Source of the DNA: Cafeteria roenbergensis
Taxonomy: Eukaryota; Sar; Bigyra; Bicosoecida; Cafeteriaceae
Assembly: GCA_008330645.1 (NCBI GenBank)
Contig: VLTN01000087.1
Coordinates: 1 to 64,000, forward strand
DNA: 64,000 bases
Direction: 5' to 3'
A program made the translations under genes and the position numbers. Below the pieces are notes generated by a model. That model had not been told where the DNA came from and made no database searches. It saw only the letters and a program-made list of their open reading frames with translations. Below are positions 12,401 to 24,255 of the stretch, piece after piece (position 1 is the first letter of the stretch; every line of letters begins with the position of its first letter).

Positions 12401-15400
12401 ATCGTTGCAAAGCTTGGTCGAGTATTTCCAGCCGCCGGGGCCACAAAGGGCTGCGTGAGGACATCAAAAGTCGCAACCTTGACTGCCAAGGATGCGAGAA
12501 GCCCCGTCGGTGCCCTGACCGGGCTCAGCCCTTCGAGAGAAATGTTCACGCTTCCTGCCGAGTCAGGAGGGCTTGAGAGAAAGGCGATGGTGCCCCCGCC
12601 CATGGCAGAGGTCTGGCCGTTGCCAAGCGAGAAAAAAGCGTTGTTCGCAGTCGAGTCGGTTGTGGTCCAGTCAACCACTGAGGCACTGGCCTGTGCCACG
12701 CCAGCAACCCTGGCAGTTGATGCCAGGGCGTGCCCGGATGGGGAGTTGTCAAAGATGGTGCACAAGACTTGAATGTCGAAGGCCTGGGAGCCACCACTGT
12801 TGAAGACGCCCACGAACACAGACGCTTTGTCGCCCGCGTCAAGATTCAGAGCTTCGGAAGCTCGGCCGAGAAGGAACACATCGTTTGGAGTTAGCGAGTC
12901 TGCGAACCTGAACCCGCGCGAGTCGGCTCCGCTGGCATTGACTGCAAGACTCTCTGCCTCTCCCGCGAGCTGTGGCCTGGAGGCTGTGGGGATTTCAAGC
13001 CCAGCAGGCAAGGCTCCTGCAGAGGGCGTGTTACCCTTGACAGCAAACACGCCTGCTACAACGTGCACAAGGGGCTGGCGAACTGCAACGTAGGCTGTGA
13101 AAGACGGCGCAGCTAGAATGCCCAGCTCCCGCCCAAGCGTGAGACTGGCCACTTGAATGCCATCCTCCACAGGCTCGTTGGTCACGGTTAGGGTGTAAAG
13201 GAGATGCACAATCGAGTACTGCGAGCCATCGCCCTCCGTGAAGTTGCCAACGCGAAGCACAATGTTTTGCGACTGGACGTCGATCTCGGCCTGAGGGAGT
13301 TCTCGAGTGAGATTCGAGTAGGTGTCCTCGGGTCCCACCATGATCTGCCCAGCAAGGGGGACGAAGCTGGCGTTGTCCACCTTCGCCGCCACGCCAAACG
13401 CGTCCACGAACGGAGCAAGCTCGCTGACATCGAACGATGGCAACGGTGGCCAGACAGTCAGCTGCAAGCCAATCGAGGACGACATTGGCATCGTATACTT
13501 GACGGAGTACGTTGCGCGATCGCCCGGCTGGAGAGCAACACCGCTGCAGGGCGACGGAGTGCAGGCGTTGTCGTTCACGCCATGCAGGGCATGCGTCAAG
13601 GTGCCACGCTCAAGCGAATTCTTGGCAGTCGAACGCAAGTGCGCAGAATGCGCTGGCCACGCCGGAATCGGCTGGCGGGAGCAGTTCGCTGTCGCTTCCG
13701 CTTGCGGTGTCAGGTCCTGGGGCTGAGCATCGCAGACGCGAAACCCAAATTCTGTGGACGAATGAACCACCTGCCCGTGGGTAAGGGCTCGCCCGTGACC
13801 GTCCGCACGAGCCACTCTTGTGGCCACAGAAACCGAACACGCTGCCCCCGCCAAGGTGAACCGTGAGCCTGGGGCAAGGCCAAGGACCTCTTCAATCGCG
13901 GACGAAACATTCACCAGGATCACAGTCTCGTTGCTGAGGAGGGAATAAGCGCCGGTTGTCTCGTTGCGAAATGGTGGAGGGGACAAGGCCACATGAGGCG
14001 ATGTGAGATCCAACGTCGCAGCCGCGTCCAGCAACGAGTGGTTGGCATGAAGGCAGCTAGCCGAGACTTGGAGCGACGCAGGGTCCGTCACTAGGCCTCC
14101 GTGCAGACTGATTCGGGACACTAGACTGTCGAAGTGAAGCTCTTTGCTCAGGTCCAAGGCACCCTTGTGTAGCATGGCTTGGCCAATGCGCACGCCCTTC
14201 ACACCGTCCTCGACGACCTCTCTCAGCGTGGAGCTGGTCGTCGCCATCGTCCACCGAGTCACAAACGGGTCAACAGCGAGCGACAACGCCACAGGGGTTA
14301 ACGACGCCAGGGACCTGATCTTGAGAGTCGCGTTGCGAACAAATGTAGTCGCGCTGTTCTCAAACAAGTCTGGAGGCAGATTGGCCTCTCCTGTGGATGC
14401 CTTGTCGCCAAGGGCTAGGCGAAAGCCGACCGTTGCCGTTACGAACGAGTCGGACTGTCCTACTGCGGCGTTCAGGGCGGAGCCCTTGAACTCGATCTGG
14501 AAGACGCTGGGGCTGATTTCCGTGACGGTAGTGTTTGCCCCAAGGGCTCCAGAGATGCTGGTTCCTGTCAGGTTGAGTGCGTTGGGAAGCTCCAGCAGCA
14601 ATGTCATGTTGGAGAGTTCAAATCGGGGCGCGACTCCGAAAGACACTTGCAAGGTCCTAGCGGTGCCCGCCTCGAAGAGCTCGCTCCCAGGCCCGTCCAC
14701 CTCCCTCATCGAGAAGAAGTAGCTCTGTGGGGTTATTGTCGCCGTCCTGGGCCAATCCCGGGAGTCGCGCGTGACGCCTGCTGGCTCGAGCACAGACGCA
14801 ATGTCGGCGGGAGCAATGTTGGAACCAGGCGGAGTTCGGTCTCGGATGAACCCAGCACGAAGACGAAGCTGAAACGGCTCGAGGTCCTCGTTGAGCTGCA
14901 CGCCGTTCACAGTGATTGGGTATGTGACGAGTCCGCCTGGGGGAAGCCCTAGAACGGGCAAGGCGATGGAGTACACGGCTTCGTGAGGCTCGCCACACAT
15001 CCAGTCCTTGTGGCGGTTTCCGGTGGTCGCGTACGGGTGGTAACTGCACGTCGTTCCTGCCGGGCTGGGCTGGAACTGAGCAGGCATGGCATCCTCGGTT
15101 GGGAACGTGGTGCGCACGGGCGCGACCTGCGTGCCCTGGAACGTCGCGCTGTCCAGAATGCTAATCGCATCCACAGGCGTCGAGGCCACGACGGCGGAGC
15201 CGTTGACTAATGACACTGTGTCCAAGGCCCCTCGGGGCACGACTGCGCGCAATCAAGCCAAGGCGAGAAGGGGGAACGCGGAGAGACCCGAACGACAGCA
15301 TTGAGCCGGTGGGCACATCTCGACGGATTCGGTCAGCGCCGTTGTGCTGGCACAAGCCGAAGGCGAGCCCACACGCGAGGCTCGGGCCCGAAGATTCCGC

Positions 15401-15930
15401 GCGGAGCAAAGGTTGGAAGCGGCTGAGGGCGGCAGGTCGCTGGTCGGCTTCGCCCGGGCGCTGCTGGCGCGAACAGCGGAGGCAGCGCGCAAAGCGAGAT
15501 GCCAACGCGGGGCATCAACCGCAAGGGCGCCACCGGCCAGCACCCGTGCCACCCGCAGCGACTGGGCCCGTCCAGGGTGTGCCGCAGTGGTCCCGCCACG
15601 ACCCTGGGCAGCCGTGCTTCGGCCGTACGGCTGGGGATGCATCGCGGTGGGCAAATTTGCGAGCTGAGCGAGGCGTTTCTCTGGCCGAGCAGCGATGACG
15701 CTTCGCAGGGCTGCCTCACCGATGTCCACGAACGGCAGGTAGCCGACTGTGTCTCCCTTGTTTGAAAAGGTCAGCGAGAACGTAGTGATCCTGTTCACTA
15801 CCTTGATCTGGTCCACGCCATCCGACGAGACCGAGGGCACTGCGACGGCAAGCGCTCTGGGCAGCACCACGGCTAGGACCGCTAGATGCAGCCCAAGCCG
15901 CGAGCTTGGAGCCCGCGGTCGGTGCCCCAT
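1..15930 (-). CDS. Giant secreted repeat protein with DUF11-like beta-sandwich modules (C-terminus outside window)
   Basis: Exon 1 (15930-15720) starts with a signal peptide: basic MGHRPR, then a hydrophobic stretch ending near ALA at about residue 28. A donor GTGAGG at 15719 and an acceptor GCGCAG ending at 15243 remove 477 bp. The junction keeps phase and reads GYLPFVDI-VVPRGAL. Exon 2 (15242 to past position 1) has no further intron. About 1,950 residues of unique sequence follow, made of repeated Ala/Ser/Val/Thr-rich segments with a pattern like T(F/Y)S(L/V)xxxNxGxxxA, as in bacterial DUF11-type surface modules, with many N-x-S/T sites. The rest is the 323-residue repeat, each unit seeming to hold two such modules. 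The frame shifts at the two copies with an extra base (near 5662 and 4707), each in a homopolymer. No membrane anchor is seen; it may lie off the edge. Role in the cell surface or extracellular matrix is inferred. Family assignment is by pattern only. Confidence 0.8.
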
Positions 15931-16949
15931 GTCCGCAAAAGGTTGTCTCCTTTCGGCTCAAGCTGGAGGGTTCCCGCCAGGTTCAGCTGTGGGCCGCCGG
16001 CGCCGGCATGTTTCTGCCAGCGTCTCGGCCTCGTCGCCAAGGCTGGAATTCTTGCCCGCGGCAGAGCCGGCAGCCGTGTTGGCTCGTAACCCGAGCCGCG
16101 TCGAGCACCGGGGAAGCTTGTCGGAGGCGCTGCAGACTCGCGCCTTGTGGGGTTGCATGCCATGGTGTGCACGCGCGCAGTCGGGCCGCTTGGAGTCGCG
16201 CTTCATCGCTCGCCGTTGCCACCTCCTCGACAACCATCTCGACGGCGCGCCGCTATATCACGGATTGGCCGCGGTCTCGGGCTGGTTCGGCCCTACCCCA
16301 CGCTGTCCCATGGCCTCGGCTGCATCACGATGATCCGGCTTGATCGGAGAGCTTGGGTTCGATGGCATGCGGCCTCGGGTGACTCGCCGGACCGGAGCAG
16401 CGCGGATAAGTCCTGCGGGCACCGTGGCCAGCCACGGCAACAGACGCACGAATTTGAGCACTCTGTACCCATCACGCTACTGTGCGCCCAGCGCTCCGCG
16501 AAGGCACGACGGCGTGCAAACTGCCAATCGAGGCCACAGCTGCGCAACACGGCGAGATGGTTCGCCATCCTTCGCGCTTGAGGCGTGCTGCCGAAGGCAA
16601 GCGCCTCCGTAGCGAATTGAAGGCATAACGCGTGGCCATCGGGCAACAGTGGCGACCGGGGGGGGGGGGGCAGGGGGCGCACCTGACTGCGACGGCGAGA
16701 AGCCTTGACCAGCTCGCTGCAGGCACACCAGCCCGAGCCACTGTCCTGCTGCCACAACCTACCGCCTATTGCGCAGTGCAGTGGCGGGTGCATGTTCGAT
16801 GTCTGCGGATGGTCCTCCGCTGTCGAGGGCGTGCGCTCCACGACGGGCAGTTTCGATTCATGCTTACGAACCAGGCGGCAGTCCTGCATTTCTGCTGCTG
16901 CTGCTGGCTCTGCAGGCAGGTCGCCAGGCCGAGGGCACAGCCCTTGGCC
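15931..16949. promoter_or_regulatory. 1-kb divergent intergenic region
   Basis: This region separates the minus-strand giant repeat protein (start at 15930) from the plus-strand AMPK beta gene (start at 16950), so it should hold both promoters and 5' UTRs. I found no reading frame with recognisable protein character. A run of 13 G at 16658-16670, followed closely by another G-rich stretch, could form a quadruplex or simply be an unstable homopolymer. A CTG/TGC microsatellite-like stretch lies near 16890-16910. No TATA box can be assigned with confidence. Confidence 0.5.
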
Positions 16950-18712
16950 ATGGGAGGTTCAGTTACCAAGCATGACTCTACAGATGGGGTCTCTGAGGAC
17001 CAATACGGGCTTCCTGCGGCTGGGGGGCGGGTGGGAGTGGCTCAGTGAGAGGGCAGCCCTGCTCCCGCAATCGTCATGGCAGTTGTGCTAGAAAAAGCCA
17101 TCCTAGCTGCTCCCCTGAGGCCTGAGGCTGCAGGAAGGGCATCGGCCACCGGGTTTTCGATGCCCTGCCGTTGCCTCTTTGTCGCAGGCCCGACCAAACT
17201 ACGGGCCCAGCCGCCGGGCTGCGAGCCGCCGCTGCAGCCCAGCATCCCAGTCGGCTTCCCGCCGATCTGTTGGAAGGAGCAAGCACCGCCGAGGACAGTC
17301 CGTTCGTTGACAAAGACCGCGTCCCGGCTGTGTTCAAGTGAGGCGGGTGCGGCTGCAGGGGGTGCTTCGGCTGCGGGCTGAGCCGGGCCCGGAGATGCTT
17401 GGGGCGTTGCCATTCCTTCCGACTCCCCCCCCCCGGCTCCCCCCCCATCCCCGGGCTACTCCGATGCTGCTGTGTGGTCTCTGCAGGTGGGCTCATGGGG
17501 GCTCGGAAGTGTATGTGACGGGGACCTTCACTGGCTGGAGGGATCACAAACGGATGCACCGCAGTGGCCACGACTTCACTTACATTGCAATGCTTCCCAG
17601 AGGCAAGCACCATTTCAAGTTCATTGTCGACGGCCAATGGAGGTGGACAACCAACGCGCCGACGGAAACAGATGCGGACCACGTGAGCGCGCCGGCGTCT
17701 GCGGGTAGAAAATAGTACAGCTTTGCCACGACGTTGCGAGAGCAAGCCGAGATTGCATTGCCCACTGCAGCCCGGCCCACTTGCCTCCCGCGGCTCCATG
17801 CCACTCTCCCTGCCTTGTTCCACTGCCCTGCCCCTTCCACCGCTTGTGTCAACTTCTTGTGCTGTCTGGCAGAACGTGAACAACGTTGTCGACCTTGGGA
17901 CCTTTCGTCGCGACGATGCTGAAGACCCGGACGAGCCAGAGTCGGATGACGAAGCGTACGGCACCGCCGTACCGGACGAGGTGACTTACACCAAGGAGCC
18001 GCCCTACTTGCCGCCGCAGCTGAGGCACATCTTGCTGAATGCCGAGCCGCTTCCAGCTGCCCAGGGCGTGCCTGTCCTGCCGGAGCCCTTGCCTGTGACG
18101 CTTGACCACCTTTACTGTACTGCCATACGAGACGGGGTTATGGTACAGGGCCTCACTCGAAGGTTCCGGTCCAAGTACACGAGCACCGTGTTTTACACAA
18201 TGATGCCGGTGTCGCCGACTCTCCGGCTCGCCAGCCAAGCCGGGTGGACACCCCCGGGCAGTGCCCCAACCGCGGGGCAACCTGCAGCTCCACGGCCCCC
18301 AGCTGCTGCGGTGTACGCAGGACCTTCGGCGAGCTCGGGCCCAGGTGCCGGTGCAAGCGCTGACGACACCGCCGTTGTGCGTCAGGCGCTCACTGCAGCG
18401 GCGGCCAACCCTGCCGCAGCTCCAGCCATCGCCGCCGCGCTTTCTCAGGCCCAGCGAGGACTGATGCTTGCCAGGCTTCGCTCCCGGCTGGAGGGCGTCA
18501 GCGTTGAGATGCATGAGTCCGCACTCCGAGAGTACCAGCAGGCCGGGCGGACTCTAACCGCCGACGAAAGCGCCAGGCTCTTTGACGCCGTCAAGGGCGA
18601 AGCACACAGGCGGCTGAACAGCGAAGATGCGGAGTACCAAGCTGTTTACGCGCTGCTGCAACTGGCACACCAAGGGCAGCCGTCGTCGGAGTCTCCGGGC
18701 CAATCTGCGTGA
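16950..18712 (+). CDS. AMPK/SNF1 complex beta subunit (CBM48 glycogen-binding + ASC domain), four exons
   Basis: This is the scaffold subunit of the AMPK/SNF1 energy-sensing kinase, which binds the alpha and gamma subunits. Predicted exons are 16950-17044, 17188-17337, 17487-17682 and 17873-18712, with introns of 143, 149 and 190 bp and donors GTGAGA, GTGAGG and GTGAGC. Together they give 1,281 nt, exactly 426 codons plus stop. The N-terminus MGGSVTK fits an N-myristoylation motif (Gly2, Thr6, Lys7). The CBM48 domain starts at the FKW junction and runs through GGSEVYVTGTFTGW to HFKFIVDGQW, keeping the two Trp residues and the Lys that bind glycogen. After NVNNVVDLG comes the ASC domain, with PPYLPPQLRHILLN, LDHLYCTAI and YTSTVFYTMMP. 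Unusually, about 165 residues follow the ASC domain, which normally ends the protein: a Pro/Ala linker and then a helical segment. Identity is firm; exon 1 is supported by phase, motif and splice sites, not by transcripts. Confidence 0.93.
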
Positions 18713-18918
18713 TCCACTGTCGGCCCGCTCTCGCTTGGCAAATGATTGATGGGAGGCAACCAAGTCGGGCTCGCTCGCCGCAAACCTGAGCGCTACTGTC
18801 CGTGACGGGCTTGACTTGACGTGCGCGTCTGGCACCGCGCTGCAATCACACAACTCTTGTGGGGAAGTTCACTGCATGCCTTGCAAGAAGGCTCGGTTCT
18901 AAAAGCGGCCCGGGCATT
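18713..18918. other. Short convergent intergenic spacer
   Basis: These 206 bp lie between the stop of the AMPK beta gene (plus) and the stop of the reelin-like gene (minus). They should hold both 3' ends and polyadenylation signals. No AATAAA is visible and no gene is seen. Confidence 0.6.
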
Positions 18919-21900
18919 CTAGTCACGGGTTCGCGATGGAGGATAGCCCACAACAATGGCCCGAGCCTTGCGCGAGAGCGACTGCCCGGGCAATTCCTCG
19001 CCTACAACGCCGTTTGGACTGCGGGCTTCTCCCACAGCAACGGTCCCCTCACTGCACAAGGAGGACTCGTGCACTGCGTCACCCCGTTGTGCTGAGACCC
19101 ACTCGCCAATCTGGCTCAGGCGCGTGTGGGCCGAGGGAACGTCAGCCGCAGACAGTGTGGGCGGGCTGCTGGCCGCCAGCAGAGACGCTCCCACTCTGTC
19201 GAGAACCTCACTAGTTGGCACGTTCGCCGGGGACTGTCCTAGCTCTGTCCTCACAGCCATTGCTGCCTGGTAGACCCGCCCCGCAAAAGAAGCTTCCGTT
19301 TCATCACTCGGTCCGAGACTCACATGCTTGAGACGCTCCACGGAAGCCTTTCCCAAACGAGCTGGGTGCTGCTCTTGGGGACCGCACGGGGCTGCCCTCG
19401 TGTTCCCTGGGGTCGTGGCTGCAAGCTTGCGGCGGACCTGCCACTCAAGCTGGTCCACGTGCACGAAAGCGCTGCTTGAGCCCAACATGTCGAAGCTGGG
19501 CGCGTGAGCCTCGTCCGCATCACGGCACTCCTTCTCACTGCTGTCTTGGGTTGGAGCAGCTTGCCGATCAGGCGAAGCCGAGAAACACAGCCACCACCTG
19601 TTTGTGTTCGATGGCGGTTTGCCCTCGCAGGGCGCAGCGCGCTCGCTGCCGTCTGAAGCTGGAGCACCAGCTTGTACTTCAGAACAAGCGGAGCATGTGG
19701 ACGAGGCGTCGCGGTTTGCGAGCCCATGGGCCTTGCGTTGCGTCCTCACAACTCTATCGAGAGCATGCTGAGGCGACAGCAAGCGACGCAACTCGTCGCG
19801 TTGAGGCAATCCGAAGACGATTAGCAGGCGCTCTCGGGACAGGTTGCTCAATGGAATCCAGTGCATCGCCCCCCTCGGCACAAGCAGCATTGCCCTAGAG
19901 ACGCCATCAAGTACTGGCCCCAACCAGCTCAGAGCTGCCCCGTCCGCGCGAGAGTGGTGGGAGGTTGAGCTCTGAAGTGAACCTTCAAAACAGGCGCAGG
20001 CGTGGCCACGGCTCGCACCCAGGGTCACCACCAGACCTGCATCGATGCTGCAGCCAACGGTCTGCACGTCCACTGGCAGCAGACTGCATGCAGCTGACAG
20101 GCCTGCGAAAAGTGGAACGCCCAGGAGCAGCACCGCAAGGATCCAGCCAGCACTCGCCAGCGAAGCACGCCAAATCCCGGAACCAGACACAGCGGCAAGC
20201 CCAGTGCACGTCAGGACAGCAAGAGGAAGGCTCGCGACGCACAGTGCCCGGGCAGCAGCGGCACGGCATCGATTGCCGCACACAGCACCGGCAAAGCGAA
20301 GCCTCGTTGAGTTCGATGAAGCCCCGCACACCGCAGCTGCGTTTCCGGCAAGCTGAACAGCACTCTGAAACCGACCCGGGCCATAGAGCGATCGCAAGCC
20401 CGCCACGAGGAGGCAGGCAGCTGCAACTGAGCCAGCGACTCGAGACAGGGCAAGCCCTGCGCTCGCGTAGGGGACTACTGATGCCGCCAGTGACACCACA
20501 TAGCCGGCACTGTCAGCTGGCGTCGTGTACCGCACAGATCGGATGTTTGTCAATGGCACTCTGGCCTTCGCAAACAATGGTCCAGAGTGTATGCCAAGCG
20601 AGCACTCGGCCAAATGCTTCCGGAAGTCCTCATCGCGTCGGGGGTGAGGCCACGACACGCTGACGGTGCGCCGGAAGCATGGAAGTGTGCCAGTCCCCGA
20701 TCCAAGCATTCGGAGGATGGAAAGCGCGTCGACCACAAATGCCGCCCACGCGATCAGCTCAACGCGGATCATCCATGAAGCCTTGGTGGGCCATTCAATC
20801 CAGACGGCAGCTGGAAGGGAACGGCCAAGCCAAGCAAATTGCGCAACTGCAGCGGCCCCACCCAGCAGGAGCATGAAAAGAGCAATGCTGGCAAACGCGC
20901 AGCTCTGGCGCGTGCTGCAAGAGGGCACGAAGAATCGCTCCGTCCGCTGAAGGGCTCGAACGTCGTCCTCGCGGGCTTGTCGGTCGGCAGCAAGCTGCTC
21001 TTCAAGAGCGTGGGCTTCTTTTGCCAGCCGCTGCTTGGCTCGCAAAACCACGCGCGAAGCTTGTTCTGGGGAAATGCTTTGCAAGAGCGGCTCCAAAGTG
21101 GGCTGGCCGGGGGCAGAAGCTGCGCCGCTTGCCTGGGGAGAGTCATCGATGCGGATTGCGTCGGTTCTCAACGCCCCCGCTTCGGCCAGTCCACCCCCGG
21201 CCGGCGGGGGTGCGTCGGCGGTGGCCCAAACTGACACGAGGCCATCGGAGAAGTCTGCAAGGGATACGTCACTCGTTGCAAGCGGCGATGGGACATCGCC
21301 AAGCTGCTGCTCGGCACCAGGCAATGCCACTGGTTGTTCGGCGCTCGGCTGGCGCCCCGCACTCGGAGCGTGGCAAAGCTCAGGCCCAAGCCGTGCGAGC
21401 GCAATCCACGGGCTACCCTCCGGCTTGACATTGGCGGCATCGTCTTCCGACGAGCCAATTGCTGCTGGCGCTCCTTTCGGAGCAGACCGAGGGCTGGCTC
21501 CTGGGAACGAAGCCCGGCGGCCTGAGTTTCCACGCATGCTGCTCCCGGGCGACGCGCTGTGTTGAGAGTCAACCCATCCATTATTTGAATCGTTCCCAGG
21601 ACCACGCGGGGTCTGCCGTAGTTGCGTGCTCCATTCTTGGGAAAGCAGCGCCTTATCGCGATACTGCTGCTCCAAGTCGTGCTCTCGCCGTTGGTCTTTC
21701 CCGGCTGCCAGAAGCTTGGAAGGCACCCACCCGCTGCCTTGCGGGGCTGTCACACCTGCGGCGGCGGAGTTGCGCAGGGATTCGCGGGCTGCCGGGCGCG
21801 AGTCTCCCTTCGTGCGGCGTCTGGACCTGGATGTCGGAGTCCTACCAGTGTTGACTCGAGTACCGCTGCCTGCGCCGTGGACGGAAACGATGCCGCCCTC

Positions 21901-23503
21901 AAAGTCCAACGCACCGACTCGGTGTGGCCCGGAGCGCAATACACCCTGGCTTGACTTTTCTGGCTCTGGCGCGACGCGAACTCGTGAGCTCGAGGCGTGG
22001 CCAGGGCGGTGCTGCTGTGCCACGGGGGCAGCAAGTCCCTCTTTCCGCCTAGTAATGCCTTTTGTTGTGGCGCTGGCGGCTCCAGCATAGTGCTCCCAAT
22101 CTGCGTCGGCAGCCTGGGTGGAAAGGCCGAATCGCCTCATGGCCAGGGCAGTCAGCCGCTCACGCCTCTGGGCCTTTCGCACAGCTGCTTGCGTGGTTCT
22201 GGAACCAGCCACAGCTGAGTATTTCTCATGCAGGCGCCTGGCCTGCATGACATCGAGGCGAGACCTCGAGAAAAGCCGCTGCCGAAGTTGGCGACCAAAG
22301 CAAAGCACTCCCAGGAGGCAAGCAACGGCAAGGCCCACCCCCTCAAGTCCAGCAAGCGTGAGGAGGAAGCCCTCCGTCAATAGCAACGCCCTGGGCGGCA
22401 AAATCGAGTCTGGTGACTCCGGCAGCAGGGACGCTGCGCTTCGGTTGCGGCAGGCTGTCCCAAGCGATGAGCGCGATGCCAGGCATGTCGAGCAGCCAGC
22501 GCAGCACGCGGCGTGCATTGTGTCAGCTCGGACCCCTGCAGCCCATTGGGCGAACGTGGCGCTGTTTCGGAGCGCCTCCCAGTCGCCTCCGCCTCTGGCG
22601 GGCACTCGCTGTGTTTCAACTCGGACGTCATCAATGGCCCAGGCGTCCATTGCTGGAAATGCCGAGTCTTGTCGCAGCCGAAACCTGGTCGCTGGTGAAC
22701 GAGCCGCGGTGGGGACTTCGGCGACAACTTCTGAGAAGTGCTCAGTCAAGAAATCGGCCCGCGGCAGCCGCCACACGGGCACCCACGAAGGTGAGCGTAC
22801 AGCTTCTTCTGCTTCTTGCTCGGAGTGTGATGGCGGCGCTGTTGGGCTCGGCCAAGCTGCGAACGTCTCCAGAGTGACCTCGCCGCGCTCCATCCGCTCG
22901 CACTGGGGCGCACTGCCCGTTCCGTAGCGGAATGCAAAGCGAATGCGCGTCCGCGCAGTTGCGTCAAATGGCCTGGACGTGATGGACCGGCTGTCGCTTT
23001 TGCCTCGGAACACGAGCGCGCTCTGGCCGCTCGTGGCCCCACACGAACGTCTCACTTGGGCTGCCACGGGCGCTTCCCACACCTGAGACGAGAACCCCTC
23101 TTGCACCCGGTCCTCGGCTAGTACCGTCCAGGGCGAAAACGAGCTTGCGACAAAGTCAGCACCAGCAGCCCCTTGTGAGGCTTGAAACAAGCACGAGTCC
23201 GTGATGCAGGCCGTCCCACACAGGCAATCTGCGGCCTCCGTTGTGTTCAACAAACAGCGTCTCCATCGTTCCGGGGAGGGGTGGGCCAAGCTGAGGAGGT
23301 CTTCGGCCACGACGCACAACTGAAACCGCGTTGCCCTGTCCGAGCACCTGAGTCCGGCGAGCGTCTCGCTTGCCGTGGCCCAGCTTGCCATGTTGCCTGC
23401 GAAGCCTCAGGCCCCATCCACGGGAGCTGTGCCGCTGGTTATAGGGCCGTCCAACTCGCCGCGCGCAACCAGCAAGAGGAATGAACACTGCCGCGCACTC
23501 ACC
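18919..23503 (-). CDS. Reelin-repeat-like polytopic membrane protein (5' end incomplete)
   Basis: The main exon reads from 23396 to the stop at 18919 with an in-frame ATG at 23391 (1,490 residues). The N-terminal part resembles one reelin sub-repeat: CGATSGQSALVFRG, then TSRPFDATARTRIRFAF, VPTAARSPATRFRLRQ and the hallmark DAWAIDDV (roughly residues 110-265). A Cys-rich stretch follows, then a first hydrophobic segment at about 334-366 (FLLTLAGLEGVGLAVACLLG). Next is a long polar, Ser/Arg-rich, probably cytosolic region (about 370-815). Further hydrophobic segments lie near 829-855, 867-890, 960-998 and 1047-1100, and a polar tail ends the protein. No signal peptide precedes the ATG. An acceptor (TTCGCAG) just upstream, and a phase-matched strong donor (GTGAGTGC, intron 23397-23502, 106 bp), suggest a 5' exon ending at 23503 that reads through a hydrophobic stretch; I could not find its start codon. 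Function unknown; an extracellular adhesion or sensing role is inferred. Confidence 0.72.
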
Positions 23504-24255
23504 CACAAGCCCAAGCGCCACGGAGACTGTCGGTCCCAACACTGCAGCTGTGGCACAGCAGCGCTCAAGCCGAGTGGGGGACTCGAGCTGCGGACTTCCT
23601 TGGTCGAGCGAGATCCTGGCTTTGCATCGCGGGCAGGCTTGGTGCTTGTCTGCGGCGGAGGCGAGGGCTAAGGCCAAGGCGAACGGGCCCGCTGTGGCGT
23701 CATGATGCCACCCGCTGGCTTTGAGCGGCCAAGCACATGAGGGCTCCCAGCCAGGTCTCACAGTAGCAACCGTTGCAGTATATGGTTCCGCAGCACGGGC
23801 GCTCCAAGCCTGGCTCAAGGCAAGCCCGGCACTCCCGGCGCGGCTCGCGCTGCGACCAGTCCACTTGCGGCATCCTGCCCGCCCCGGAATGCCTTTTTCA
23901 GGACCAAAACAAGGCCACAGCAGCGCGCAATACGACAGCCGGCCGGCCGGCTTGGCACCTGAAGGAGCGCTTGGCGGGTGTCGCAGCACGGTCGCGTTCG
24001 GGAGCGCTGGCCTGCGGCGACGGCGAACGAACCCTGGCGGCTCTGCTGTCTGCGGCGCCCCTTGGCGGCCCCGACACCAACGGCCAGCCGGCAAGTCAGA
24101 GCTCAAGCCTGCTTTCGGGGTCGTTGGAGCCTGCAACGCTGATCTGGCAGAAGCGGTTGGGGCGGGACGGCGGGCACGCTGAACTCCCTGTCTGCTTGGC
24201 GACGCGTGTTTGCCGGCGCCGGCCGTTTCGGCCGCCGCTCGGTTGTTCCCGCGTC
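23504..24255. promoter_or_regulatory. Divergent region upstream of the EGF-type and reelin-like genes
   Basis: About 750 bp separate the predicted 5' exon border of the minus-strand reelin-like gene from the ATG of the plus-strand EGF-type gene. The region probably holds both promoters and the missing first exon of the reelin-like gene. A minus-strand frame is open across much of it but has no clear start and no recognised domain. No other gene is supported. Confidence 0.4.

Noticed and set aside
15243-15719. A separate gene between the two exons of the giant repeat protein
   Set aside because: Frames here are short and Arg/Pro-rich, and splicing across the whole stretch restores a smooth module (GYLPFVDI-VVPRGAL).
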